Of a stretch of DNA of 13,710 nucleotides, positions 7,356 through 13,710 are shown piece after piece. The DNA is from DATFXF01 sp035258565 (lineage in GTDB: Bacteria > Acidobacteriota > Terriglobia > Acidiferrales > UBA7541). The stretch is taken from NCBI GenBank assembly GCA_035258565.1, contig DATFXF010000314.1, positions 1-13,710 on the forward strand. Direction: 5' to 3'. Within the stretch, counting starts at the first letter, position 1; every line of letters starts with the position of its first letter. Position numbers and translations under genes: made by a program. The notes under the pieces are model-generated. The model did not search any database. It was given only the letters and a program-made list of their open reading frames with translations, and was not told where the DNA came from.

Positions 7356-9284
7356 GTGATGTGGAAGGCGTTACAACGGAGAGAAGTCCTGACACGCATC
7401 CTGCTGGGCATCGTGGTGGTGATGCTTGCGGCGGGGATGCTCATCTATCTGGTGCCTGGCCAGGGAGGCGGTTCGGGGGGTACCGGAGGAGCGGAGATCG
7501 TCGCGGAAGTCGGTGGCCGACCGATTACCGCGCTTGAGGTGGAGACCCAATTGCGGCGCCTCACGCGCAATGGCAACGTCCCGCCTGGGCTTCAACCCCT
7601 CTACGTCCAGCAGATCCTCAATCAACTCCTCTTCCTACGCATGATCGAGCTGGAGGCCAGGCGCTTGGGCATCCGCGTCACCGATCAAGAGCGCGCCGGG
7701 CGCATCCGCCAGCTGATTCCGACGGCCTTTGTCGACGACCGCTTCGTCGGGATCGAGCGTTACACCGCCGAAGTGCAGCAACGGACCGGGCTGAGTGTGC
7801 CGGAATTCGAGGAAGTGGTTCGCCAGTCCCTGCTCGAGGAGAAGTTCCAGCACTTGGTCACCGACGGGATCAGCGTGACGCCGGAGGAAGTGCAGGAAGA
7901 ATTTCGGCAGCGGAATGAAAAAATCAAGATGGAATATGTTTTGATCAAGCCGGATGCTCTGGAAGCGAAGATTTCGCCGAGCGATCGGGAGCTCGCTGCC
8001 TACTTCGAACAGAACAAAGGACGGTACACGGTGCCCGAGCGGCGCGTGATCCGCTATGCCCTGCTCGATCTCGATCAGCTCCGCGAGCGCGCCAGGGTGA
8101 GCGAGCAGGAGCTGCGCACCTACTATAACGACCACATCGAGCTCTACCGCGTCCAGAACCGCAGCCGCGTGAGCCATATCCTGTTCAAAACGGTCGGCAA
8201 GACCGATGCGGAAGTGGCAGAAATTCACAAGACGGCCGAAGAGGTCTTGAAGAAGGTCAAGCGCGGTGCCAAATTCGAGGAGCTGGCCAAGCAGTATTCG
8301 GAGGACACCACGAAGGACAAGGGAGGCGACCTGGGCTGGATTGTCAAGGGCCAGACGGTTCCCGAGTTCGAGCAAGTGGCGTTTAACCTGCCGACGGGTG
8401 CGACCTCCGACCTGGTGAAGACCCCCTATGGCTTCCACATCATCAAGGTGGTGGAGCGGGAAGCCGCCCGCACCAAGAGCTTCGAGGAGGTTCGCGGGGC
8501 CATCCTGCCGCTCCTGACTGGCGAGAAGGCGGATCGCTTGGCCAACGAAGCCGCCGACCAGATCACCGCGGAAGTCCGCAAGGCCACGCGCGGCTCGCTC
8601 GACGATCTAGCCAAGAAGTTCCATCTGACCGTGGGTGAGACTCGGCCGGTCGCACCCACCGACCCAGTGCCCGAGGTCGGCAACGCCCCGGAACTGGGCG
8701 ACACCCTCTCGCGCCTGCGCGTTGGCGACCTCAGCTATCCGGTGCGCACCGAGCGTGGTTACGTCGTGCTCACGGTGAAAGAGGTGCTTCCGGCTCATCC
8801 GGCGACGCTGGCCGAAGTGCGCGACAAACTCCTCGCCGACTACCGGCATGATCAAGCCGTGGAGCTGGCCAAGACGCGCGCCAATGAACTGGCCAAGCGT
8901 GCCCAGTCGGGCGAGGCCCTGACGACTGCGGCCGCCGCGCTGGGGCTCGAGGTGAAAACCAGTGAGGCCCTCACCCGCACGGGATCGGTGCCCGATGTCG
9001 GAAGCGCGCGACAGCTCCCCGGGGCCTTCAGCCTCGAAGTCGGGCAAACCGGCCCGCCCACGCTCTTGAGAGCGAACTGGATCGTTTATCGAGTCGTGGC
9101 GCACGACGCTGCAAAGCCCGAAGAGTTTGAGAAGCAGCGCGTCGAGATCGAGCGCCAGGTCCTCGAGTACAAGAGGCAGCTTGCTTTCGACTCCTTCCAC
9201 GTGGCCCTGGAGGAGCGGATGAAACGGGAGGGCAAGCTCAAGATCATGCCGGAGAACTTGAGGCGGTTGACGAGAGCCACCTGA
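7356..9284 (+). CDS. PpiD/SurA-like membrane-anchored peptidyl-prolyl isomerase (parvulin)
   Basis: This 642-residue protein is a predicted periplasmic folding factor tethered to the inner membrane. It has a basic N-terminus, one membrane helix (about 13-33), a Gly-rich linker (36-45), a long helical SurA_N/PpiD-type chaperone region (about 46-195) and a parvulin domain (about 270-367). The parvulin core is well preserved: RVSHILF (271-277, His274), YSEDTTKDKGGDLGW (314-328) and PYGFHIIKV (357-365, Phe360, His361). E. coli PpiD, by contrast, has a parvulin domain known to be nearly inactive. The C-terminal 270 residues are helical with fragments of a second, degenerate isomerase fold (LRVGDLSYPVRTERGYVVL at 454-472). 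The GTG at 7356 has AGAGAGG eight bases upstream; the next codon, ATG at 7359, is an alternative. Divergent from the mre operon, it may fold envelope proteins generally. PpiD-like rather than SurA because of the non-cleaved anchor and size. Confidence 0.9.
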   Translation: MMWKALQRREVLTRILLGIVVVMLAAGMLIYLVPGQGGGSGGTGGAEIVAEVGGRPITALEVETQLRRLTRNGNVPPGLQPLYVQQILNQLLFLRMIELEARRLGIRVTDQERAGRIRQLIPTAFVDDRFVGIERYTAEVQQRTGLSVPEFEEVVRQSLLEEKFQHLVTDGISVTPEEVQEEFRQRNEKIKMEYVLIKPDALEAKISPSDRELAAYFEQNKGRYTVPERRVIRYALLDLDQLRERARVSEQELRTYYNDHIELYRVQNRSRVSHILFKTVGKTDAEVAEIHKTAEEVLKKVKRGAKFEELAKQYSEDTTKDKGGDLGWIVKGQTVPEFEQVAFNLPTGATSDLVKTPYGFHIIKVVEREAARTKSFEEVRGAILPLLTGEKADRLANEAADQITAEVRKATRGSLDDLAKKFHLTVGETRPVAPTDPVPEVGNAPELGDTLSRLRVGDLSYPVRTERGYVVLTVKEVLPAHPATLAEVRDKLLADYRHDQAVELAKTRANELAKRAQSGEALTTAAAALGLEVKTSEALTRTGSVPDVGSARQLPGAFSLEVGQTGPPTLLRANWIVYRVVAHDAAKPEEFEKQRVEIERQVLEYKRQLAFDSFHVALEERMKREGKLKIMPENLRRLTRAT

Positions 9285-9343
9285 TCGGCCAGAACTCTAA
9301 GATTCAAAGACACTTAAGGAAAATTAGAAAAATCTGTTTCCAT

Positions 9344-9372
9344 TTGCCTTTGGGCCGGCCTTGGGCTAGCAT
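9344..9372 (+). promoter_or_regulatory. Candidate promoter in the 390-nt spacer after the PpiD-like gene
   Basis: TTGCCT (9344-9349), 17 bases, TAGCAT (9367-9372). It would start RNA near 9379, either as a long (about 295-base) leader of the 135-residue gene at 9675 or as an independent small RNA. The match is moderate. Confidence 0.4.
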
Positions 9373-9378
9373 ATCCCG

Positions 9379-9545
9379 GTCCGCAGCGATTGCCCTGACG
9401 CCAGCGGGGCTCATAACCTGAAGTAGGCTCAACCTTCCCGGGTACAGTCTTTTCTAGTTCTAGCGTGCGCCGATGTGCTTGTTGAAGTCGGTCGTGACTC
9501 GCCGAGCATCGAGCGCACTCGTTCGGCCGGGCGCCTTGCCGAGGA
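9379..9545 (+). other. Gene-free spacer segment with stable stem-loops, possible leader or small RNA
   Basis: The whole spacer 9285-9674 contains no convincing gene. Its most structured part is a bulged 11-bp stem, GTGCGCCGATG (9465-9475) with CATCG-A-GCGCAC (9507-9518). The loop includes a nested AGTC/GACT hairpin, and a second small hairpin, CGGC (9524-9527) with GCCG (9538-9541), follows. These lie 85-165 bases downstream of a candidate promoter. No T tract marks an RNA 3' end. I cannot assign it to a known RNA family; general GC-richness could also create such stems. Confidence 0.25.
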
Positions 9546-9674
9546 GCAGCATGTCTCGAGGTCAAGCAGCAGGAGCAGGGAGGCCGGCGGCGTGCGCGGG
9601 CCGCCAAGCCTGGTTGGCCGCGAGCCGACAGAGAAGCTTGCGGGCTGGGGTAGGCGATGTCCAGGAGAGCGGAT

Positions 9675-10082
9675 ATGCAGCAGAACGAGTATCGCTCCGT
9701 GGTTGAGATCAATCAGAATGGCAAGTATTGCGTGCGGATTCGGGCGCGTTTCGCGCGGCATGGATGGATGCTCTCGACCTATTTTCTGGCTTCCTCGTTT
9801 GATCGGGCGATGAAAAAGCTTGAGCAGTCTCTTCAGTTCCTGCAACGCCACGAAGACCGCCTGTGGTTTTGGGGTGTGGATCGCTCGGACGACCCAAACT
9901 TCTCGGGCGAGATGCTCCGCGAGGCGGGATTGCACCTGGACCGTCGGAGTGAGTTCCCGAGAAAGGCGGCCACGCTCACCGTGCTGCCAGACCGGGCAGT
10001 TCCGGCATTCGCGAGGGCATCGATGCGGCGCACCCTAGCCGGGTCCGTTGAGGCGCCGCGAACCATGGTGGCCAGCGATTGA
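9675..10082 (+). CDS. Small uncharacterised protein, 135 residues
   Basis: I do not recognise this protein. It has no signal peptide or membrane segment and is probably cytoplasmic. Residues 1-60 look folded: beta-rich VVEINQNGKYCVRIRARF, then an aromatic patch around WMLSTYFLA, and a helix (SFDRAMKKLEQSLQFLQRHE, 41-60). A Trp-rich LWFWGVDRSDD segment follows (63-73). The last 35 residues are basic and Ala/Arg-rich, probably flexible. The ATG at 9675 was chosen because AGGAGA lies six bases upstream; an in-frame ATG at 9657 lacks a ribosome binding site. It follows the structured spacer and faces the minus-strand 91-residue gene. The start signal and a protein-like N-terminal half argue for a real gene. 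Function unknown. Confidence 0.7.
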   Translation: MQQNEYRSVVEINQNGKYCVRIRARFARHGWMLSTYFLASSFDRAMKKLEQSLQFLQRHEDRLWFWGVDRSDDPNFSGEMLREAGLHLDRRSEFPRKAATLTVLPDRAVPAFARASMRRTLAGSVEAPRTMVASD

Positions 10083-10152
10083 GCGGTCTTCGAGGCGCGG
10101 AATCGCCCCAGCAGTCCGCGTGCTTTCGGAAATCTCCTTGCCTTCGAGCGAT

Positions 10153-10180
10153 GGGTGGAGCGTAGATCCGAGCGCCACCC
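10153..10180. terminator. Stem-loop between convergent small genes, possible terminator
   Basis: GGGTGG (10153-10158) pairs perfectly with CCACCC (10175-10180), extended by a CG/CG pair beyond a two-base bulge. It abuts the stop codon of the minus-strand 91-residue gene and lies 70 bases after the plus-strand gene, so it could end both transcripts. There is no clear T tract on either strand, hence low confidence in true intrinsic termination. Confidence 0.35.
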
Positions 10181-10455
10181 TACTTCTCCCGCAGGATGAT
10201 CTCCCCGCTCCCGATCATCTGTTCGTTGAGCCAGAGACGGTACTTGTAGGAGCCGGGCTTGCTGCCGGGCTTAGGCGTGCCGCTTAGTAGGCGCATGCCG
10301 GCCGGCGCCTGAAAAACGTTTGAGGAGAAGGGGCAGCGGTTGGGGTCGAATTCCACCTTCAGGTGACCTGCGTCAGAGAGCCACATCACTTGGTCGGTAG
10401 AAGCGATGACCATCACCTCAGGGATCAAACCCACGAGAACAAGTTTTTCGGCCAT
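10180..10455 (-). CDS. Small uncharacterised beta-rich protein, 91 residues
   Basis: I cannot name this protein. From the ATG at 10455 it has 91 residues, mostly alternating hydrophobic strands and turns: LVLVGLIPEVMVIAS, VMWLSDAGHLKVEFD, a central NRCPFSS with the only Cys (Cys41), then PKPGSKPGSYKYRLWLNEQ and IGSGEIILRE. The order of strands and the PGSYKYRLWLN...IGSGEI ending recall a small cupredoxin-like or other Greek-key sandwich, but the usual set of copper ligands is not evident, so this is only a fold guess. No signal peptide is visible. The frame stays open to 10599, but the added residues are Arg/Pro-rich and overlap the desaturase promoter on the other strand, so the internal ATG is preferred even though it lacks a clear ribosome binding site. 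A CCCGG/CCGGG hairpin lies just upstream (about 10470-10491). Confidence 0.65.
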   Translation of the reverse strand: MAEKLVLVGLIPEVMVIASTDQVMWLSDAGHLKVEFDPNRCPFSSNVFQAPAGMRLLSGTPKPGSKPGSYKYRLWLNEQMIGSGEIILREK

Positions 10456-10586
10456 ATGCAGAGGACTCGCCCGGAGGGGCGCGGCGCCGGGAAGATAACA
10501 TAATCGCCTGCGGATTACACCGCGGTTGCTAGCCGGCGAAAATTCTTGCCCCATTTGCGGGACACGCAACGGTCGTCGCGCAGCCC

Positions 10587-10615
10587 TTGACGGCAGCACG
10601 GCACACGCTTACACT
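10587..10615 (+). promoter_or_regulatory. Predicted promoter of the desaturase gene
   Basis: TTGACG (10587-10592), a 17-base spacer and TACACT (10610-10615), a strong sigma-70-type match. The predicted start near 10622 gives a leader of about 98 bases before the ATG at 10720. It lies in the 264-nt spacer (10456-10719) shared with the divergent 91-residue gene, for which I see no comparably good promoter. Confidence 0.65.
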
Positions 10616-10719
10616 GTGCCTGGTTTTTCGTAGCGCGCCGCTCAGGCTGGATTCCAGAGCGCTTGCGGAGAGCTGGTAAGAAGACTCCCGGATCTTGGAA
10701 GCGGAGGGAACGGCCTGCG

Positions 10720-11559
10720 ATGGCGTTTGCTCGGGTCAGCCTACGAAACGGCGCACGGATTTCCCTGCTGCATTGCCTCCCCTTTGCTTCCGTGCATCTG
10801 GCCTGTCTCGCGGCATTCTTCGTCGGTTTCCGGTGGTCCTATTTGGCCGTGTGCTTGGCCCTGTACTACATCCGCATGTTCTTTGTCACGGCCGGCTACC
10901 ACCGCTATTTTTCGCATCGCTCGTTCAAGACTAGCCGCGCCTTTCAATTTGTGATGGCCTTCATGGCCACCACTTCCGCCCAGAAGGGCGTGCTCTGGTG
11001 GGCGGCCAACCATCGTCACCACCATCGCCACTCCGATATGGAGGAAGATCTGCATTCTCCTTCGCTGTTCGGCTTCTGGTGGTCGCATGTGGGCTGGATT
11101 CTTTCCGACAAGTACAACGCCACGCAGGTGGACCTGATCCGCGACTTCCACAAGTACCCTGAGTTGCGCTGGTTGAACCGCTACCACCTGGTGCCTCCAG
11201 TGATCCTAGCGGTCTCGCTGTTCTTATTCGGCGGCTGGGGCATGCTCGTCTGGGGCTTTGCGATCAGCACGGTGCTGCTGTGGCACAGCTCGTTTACCGT
11301 GAATTCGCTTTCACACCTCTTCGGCAGCCGGCGCTATCCCACCCAAGACACAAGCCGCAACAACGTCTTCCTGGCACTGCTCACCATGGGCGAGGGCTGG
11401 CACAACAATCACCACCACTACATGGCTTCCGCGCGGCAGGGATTCTTTTGGTGGGAAGTGGACCTCACCTATTACCTGCTCCAGCTGCTGTCGTGGTTCC
11501 GCATTGTGTGGGACCTGCGCCAGCCGACCCAAGCGGCGCTCGCCCAAGCGCATTCCTAG
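10720..11559 (+). CDS. Membrane fatty-acid (acyl-CoA delta-9 type) desaturase
   Basis: This enzyme of the integral-membrane di-iron desaturase family introduces a cis double bond into a saturated acyl chain using O2 and an electron donor, adjusting membrane fluidity. The 279-residue product has hydrophobic segments (about 15-55, 156-190 and 248-262) and all three histidine boxes: HRYFSH (61-66), HRHHHRHSD (98-106) and HNNHHHY (228-234). It also has NSLSHLFG (195-202), which carries the extra His typical of acyl-CoA desaturases. Length fits bacterial members; no cytochrome b5 domain is fused and no ferredoxin or reductase gene is adjacent, so the electron donor must be encoded elsewhere. The ATG at 10720 has GGAGGG 11 bases upstream. 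An in-frame TTG at 10663 would add 19 basic residues and is less likely. Regiospecificity (delta-9) is inferred from family only. It is transcribed from its own promoter. Confidence 0.93.
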   Translation: MAFARVSLRNGARISLLHCLPFASVHLACLAAFFVGFRWSYLAVCLALYYIRMFFVTAGYHRYFSHRSFKTSRAFQFVMAFMATTSAQKGVLWWAANHRHHHRHSDMEEDLHSPSLFGFWWSHVGWILSDKYNATQVDLIRDFHKYPELRWLNRYHLVPPVILAVSLFLFGGWGMLVWGFAISTVLLWHSSFTVNSLSHLFGSRRYPTQDTSRNNVFLALLTMGEGWHNNHHHYMASARQGFFWWEVDLTYYLLQLLSWFRIVWDLRQPTQAALAQAHS

Positions 11560-11563
11560 CGCG

Positions 11564-11581
11564 AGCGATCCTTCCTTCGCT
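11564..11581. other. Small hairpin in the convergent desaturase-transketolase gap
   Basis: AGCGA (11564-11568) and TCGCT (11577-11581) can form a 5-bp stem with an 8-base loop inside the 48-nt gap between the two convergent stop codons. It has no T tract. It is the only terminator-like structure I see here and a weak one. Confidence 0.25.
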
Positions 11582-11607
11582 GGGATTCCTGCCTGTATGA
11601 CTGCGAA

Positions 11608-13503
11608 CTAGCGCAGTTGTTCGACAGCCGCCACGATGTGTCTTGCCGAGATGCCGAACGCTTCGAGCAGTTCTTCTGGCTTGCCCGAGTGCGGCACGCG
11701 CGTCACGGCCAGTTGCTTCGCGCTCGCGAGGGCCATGCCGTTCGCGCCTGCTGCGCTCAGGACGGCTTCACCCAGCCCACCCTCGGCGTAGTGGTCCTCG
11801 ACGGTGATCAGGTGGCCTCCCGCAGCACGCAGCTGCTCGCCGAGCCCGGTGACATCGAGCGGCTTCACCGAGTAAAGGTCAATCACGCGGATGGCGATGC
11901 CGCGGGGTTTCAGTTGCTCGTACGCCTTCAGCGCTTCATGGAGCGTGACGCCCGCGGCGACAACGGCTGCACGATCACTCGAGCTCTCCCGCAGCACCTT
12001 GAAGCCGGGCACCGGGAATTGCTCCTCGTTGGCATACAAAATCGGCGTCTTTGGCCGCGATGTTCGCAGATAGCAGATGCCAGGCCGACGCGCCGCCGCT
12101 TCGGTGAGTCGTTCAGCCGACACCGCATCAGAGGGATAGAGCACGGTTGCGCCGGGAAGGGCGCGGAACATCGCCAGGTCTTCCAGGCCCATCTGCGAAG
12201 GCCCGTCTTCACCGATGGAAACCCCGCAGTGCGAGCCGCACAGGTTGATGTTGCTGCGGCTGATGGCTGCCATGCGCACCTGGTCGTACGCGCGGGTGAG
12301 GAAGCAGGCGAAGGTGGCCACAAAGGGCACCAGTCCCTGCGCCTGGAGCCCCACCGCGGCGCTCACCAGGTTCTGCTCGGCGATGTAACCCTGGAAGAAC
12401 CGATCGGGGTGGCCTTTTTCCAGCACATCGGCGAACGTCGAATTCTTCACGTCGCCATCGAGCGCCACGATCTTCGGATTTACGTCCGCAAGTTTTTCGA
12501 GCGCGGTTCCATAGGCCTCCCGCGTGGCCACCAGTTGCCCGGGCTTGTACGCCGGCGCGGCCGGGGCCGGGAAGTCGGGCGGAGCGGGCAGCGATGCGCG
12601 TCGGTAGGAGCGCCCATCGTCCGGCGGGATGGGCGGCGCGGGCCCGATTTCTGCCAGCGCCTTCTCCAGTTGTTCGTTCGACAGCGCCTTTCCGTGCCAG
12701 CCTTCCTTATCGGCCAGAAAACTGACCCCATGGCCCTTCTCGGTGCGCGCGAGGATCGCGTAGGGACAACCGGTCGCGGCCCGGGCGCGGTCGAGGGCCT
12801 CGGCCGCGGCCGCCACGTCGTGCCCGTCAATGACTTCAGCCTGCCAGCCCTGCGCCTCAAATTTCCGGCGATAGACTTCCGCGTTCTGGCCGTACATGGT
12901 GCGCTGGCTTTGACCGAGTGCATTGACGTCGCCGATGGCGATGAGGTTCCCCAGCGCGTAGTGGGCGGCAAACGCTGCCGCTTCCCAGACGTTCCCTTCC
13001 GCCATTTCGCCGTCACCCAGCAGGACGAATACGCGCGCGTCCGACTTTGCGATTCTGGCGCCCAGTGCCAGGCCCGCGCCCACCGACAGCCCCTGACCGA
13101 GCGAGCCGGTCGCTGCGTCCACGCCGGGTACCAGCGGCGTGGGATGGCCTTCGAGCTCGCTCGCGAATTGGCGCAGGGTCATCAGCCGCGAGACCGGGAA
13201 GACGCCCGCCTCGGCCAGGGCGGCATACAGGACCGGTGCCGCGTGGCCTTTGGACAGCACGAAGCGATCGCCCGCGGGCGAGTTGGGATGGGCAGGATCA
13301 AACTTCATGGCATAGAAAAAGACGGCAGCCATCAGCTCGGCCGCAGAGAGGCAGGAAGTAGGATGGCCCGAGCCGGCGGCGGTCGTAGAGCGCAGGGAAT
13401 GAATGCGCAGGAGCCGCGCCTTCTCGCTGAGCATTTCGAGCATCGCGGGTGTCAGTCGAGCCTGGGTTGCGGATGGTGCCGAACTCTGCCTTGTGGCGGT
13501 CAT
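11608..13503 (-). CDS. tkt: Transketolase, short animal-like type
   Basis: Transketolase moves two-carbon ketol units between sugar phosphates in the non-oxidative pentose phosphate pathway, using thiamine diphosphate and a divalent metal. The 631-residue product contains both halves in one chain: an N-terminal ThDP/metal-binding domain with GSGHPTS (44-50), SKGHA (84-88) and GDGEMAEG...GDVN (163-194), a pyrimidine-binding domain with AEQN (375-378, Glu376 the likely cofactor-activating Glu), and a C-terminal domain. The segments GSGHPTSC, NALGQS and GSHCGVSIGEDGPSQMGLED (423-442) match vertebrate transketolase much more closely than E. coli TktA. The ATG at 13503 has AAGGAG five bases upstream and a good promoter about 34 bases further; the longer frame to 13590 would start upstream of that promoter. 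Intact and probably monocistronic. Deoxyxylulose-phosphate synthase is excluded by these motifs. Confidence 0.96.
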   Translation of the reverse strand: MTATRQSSAPSATQARLTPAMLEMLSEKARLLRIHSLRSTTAAGSGHPTSCLSAAELMAAVFFYAMKFDPAHPNSPAGDRFVLSKGHAAPVLYAALAEAGVFPVSRLMTLRQFASELEGHPTPLVPGVDAATGSLGQGLSVGAGLALGARIAKSDARVFVLLGDGEMAEGNVWEAAAFAAHYALGNLIAIGDVNALGQSQRTMYGQNAEVYRRKFEAQGWQAEVIDGHDVAAAAEALDRARAATGCPYAILARTEKGHGVSFLADKEGWHGKALSNEQLEKALAEIGPAPPIPPDDGRSYRRASLPAPPDFPAPAAPAYKPGQLVATREAYGTALEKLADVNPKIVALDGDVKNSTFADVLEKGHPDRFFQGYIAEQNLVSAAVGLQAQGLVPFVATFACFLTRAYDQVRMAAISRSNINLCGSHCGVSIGEDGPSQMGLEDLAMFRALPGATVLYPSDAVSAERLTEAAARRPGICYLRTSRPKTPILYANEEQFPVPGFKVLRESSSDRAAVVAAGVTLHEALKAYEQLKPRGIAIRVIDLYSVKPLDVTGLGEQLRAAGGHLITVEDHYAEGGLGEAVLSAAGANGMALASAKQLAVTRVPHSGKPEELLEAFGISARHIVAAVEQLR

Positions 13504-13536
13504 CGAAACTCCTTCGCCCCCTGATTTACTCCAGGA

Positions 13537-13566
13537 ATTGTACTGAACCTGTCCGGCGCGTGTTAA
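13537..13566 (-). promoter_or_regulatory. tkt: Predicted promoter of the transketolase gene
   Basis: Minus strand TTAACA (13561-13566), an 18-base spacer, TACAAT (13537-13542). Both boxes differ from consensus at one position. The predicted start is near 13530, about 27 bases before the ATG, with AAGGAG in between. This decides the transketolase start at 13503. Confidence 0.7.
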
Positions 13567-13669
13567 GCGAGGATTTGGCCCGGCGGCCATTTTGGTCGTT
13601 GCACGCGCGGCCTGATTCAGGGAAACTAGAACGCTCGGCGGGGCGATCTTTTCTAATCTGAGGGCTTCG

Positions 13670-13703
13670 GAGCCTCCGGCCCCGAGCGCGACCGGGGAGG
13701 CTC
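13670..13703. other. Inverted repeat near the right edge of the window
   Basis: GAGCCTCC (13670-13677) is complementary to GGAGGCTC (13696-13703), and a GGCT-TCGG-AGCC mini-hairpin overlaps its left arm. No T tract follows on either strand. It could be the end of a gene outside the window or a hairpin upstream of the transketolase promoter. Nothing else is visible in 13567-13710. Confidence 0.3.
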
Positions 13704-13710
13704 GACCTTA

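Noticed and set aside
5926..7359. 477-codon plus-strand frame opposite the fecR-like gene
   Set aside because: Composition typical of an antisense shadow (Gly, Arg, His, Gln, Val-rich). It also runs across both divergent promoters and ends inside the ppiD-like start region.
9405..9445. tRNA-like stretch with a CTCATAA loop resembling an initiator tRNA anticodon loop
   Set aside because: Only about three pairs of the anticodon stem can form, and no acceptor stem, D arm or T arm with GGTTC is present, so a chance match is most likely.
9473..9706. 77-codon plus-strand frame in the spacer
   Set aside because: Ala/Arg/Ser-rich with no ribosome binding site. It overlaps the better-supported start at 9675 and crosses the hairpin region.
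10663..10719. TTG start adding 19 residues to the desaturase
   Set aside because: The extension is very basic and lacks a clear ribosome binding site; the ATG at 10720 is preceded by GGAGGG and gives a normal N-terminus.
11617..13524. 635-codon open frame on the plus strand opposite the transketolase gene
   Set aside because: High GC leaves antisense frames of real genes open. The translation is Arg/His-rich without domain character, and the minus-strand gene has clear motifs, a promoter and a ribosome binding site.

Overview
The window is GC-rich chromosomal DNA. Its content points to the Acidobacteriota: a mreB-mreC-mreD-mrdA-rodA cell-elongation operon headed by a FecR-domain membrane protein, a divergently transcribed PpiD-like chaperone, and a transketolase of the short, animal-like type. 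The phylum assignment is inferred from gene content and protein style, because no rRNA or other marker gene is present.

Layout. Positions 40-7149, minus strand, hold one probable operon read right to left: fecR-like (5875-7149), mreB (4775-5815), mreC (3876-4763), mreD (3264-3791), mrdA/PBP2 (1125-about 3107) and rodA (40-1128). The gaps are short (59, 11, 84 and roughly 150 nt), and mrdA and rodA overlap by ATGA. A good sigma-70-type promoter (TTGAAA-17-TAGATT, minus strand) lies just upstream of the fecR-like gene. In the 206-nt divergent spacer, a second near-consensus promoter (TTGAGC-18-TATAAT) drives a 642-residue parvulin-type foldase (7356-9284). This half of the window is therefore envelope biogenesis: MreB filaments, the MreC/MreD membrane scaffold, the RodA glycosyltransferase with its PBP2 transpeptidase, an envelope protein with FecR and Ig-like domains, and a periplasmic folding factor.

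Positions 9285-9674 are a gene-free spacer of about 390 nt. It carries a plausible promoter and a strong bulged stem-loop, a candidate leader or small RNA that I cannot name. Two small uncharacterised genes follow in convergent orientation: a 135-residue soluble protein (9675-10082, plus) and a 91-residue beta-rich protein (10180-10455, minus).

The right part is metabolic. A membrane fatty-acid (acyl-CoA type) desaturase with three histidine boxes (10720-11559, plus) has its own TTGACG-17-TACACT promoter. It is convergent with a complete transketolase (11608-13503, minus) that has a TTAACA-18-TACAAT promoter and an AAGGAG ribosome binding site. The last 140 nt hold only hairpin-forming sequence.

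I found no rRNA, convincing tRNA, CRISPR array, insertion sequence or phage gene. The region looks like ordinary core chromosome. The points of interest are the FecR-headed elongasome operon, an overlapping leader ORF in front of mreD, the structured spacer at 9344-9545, and the two small orphan proteins.
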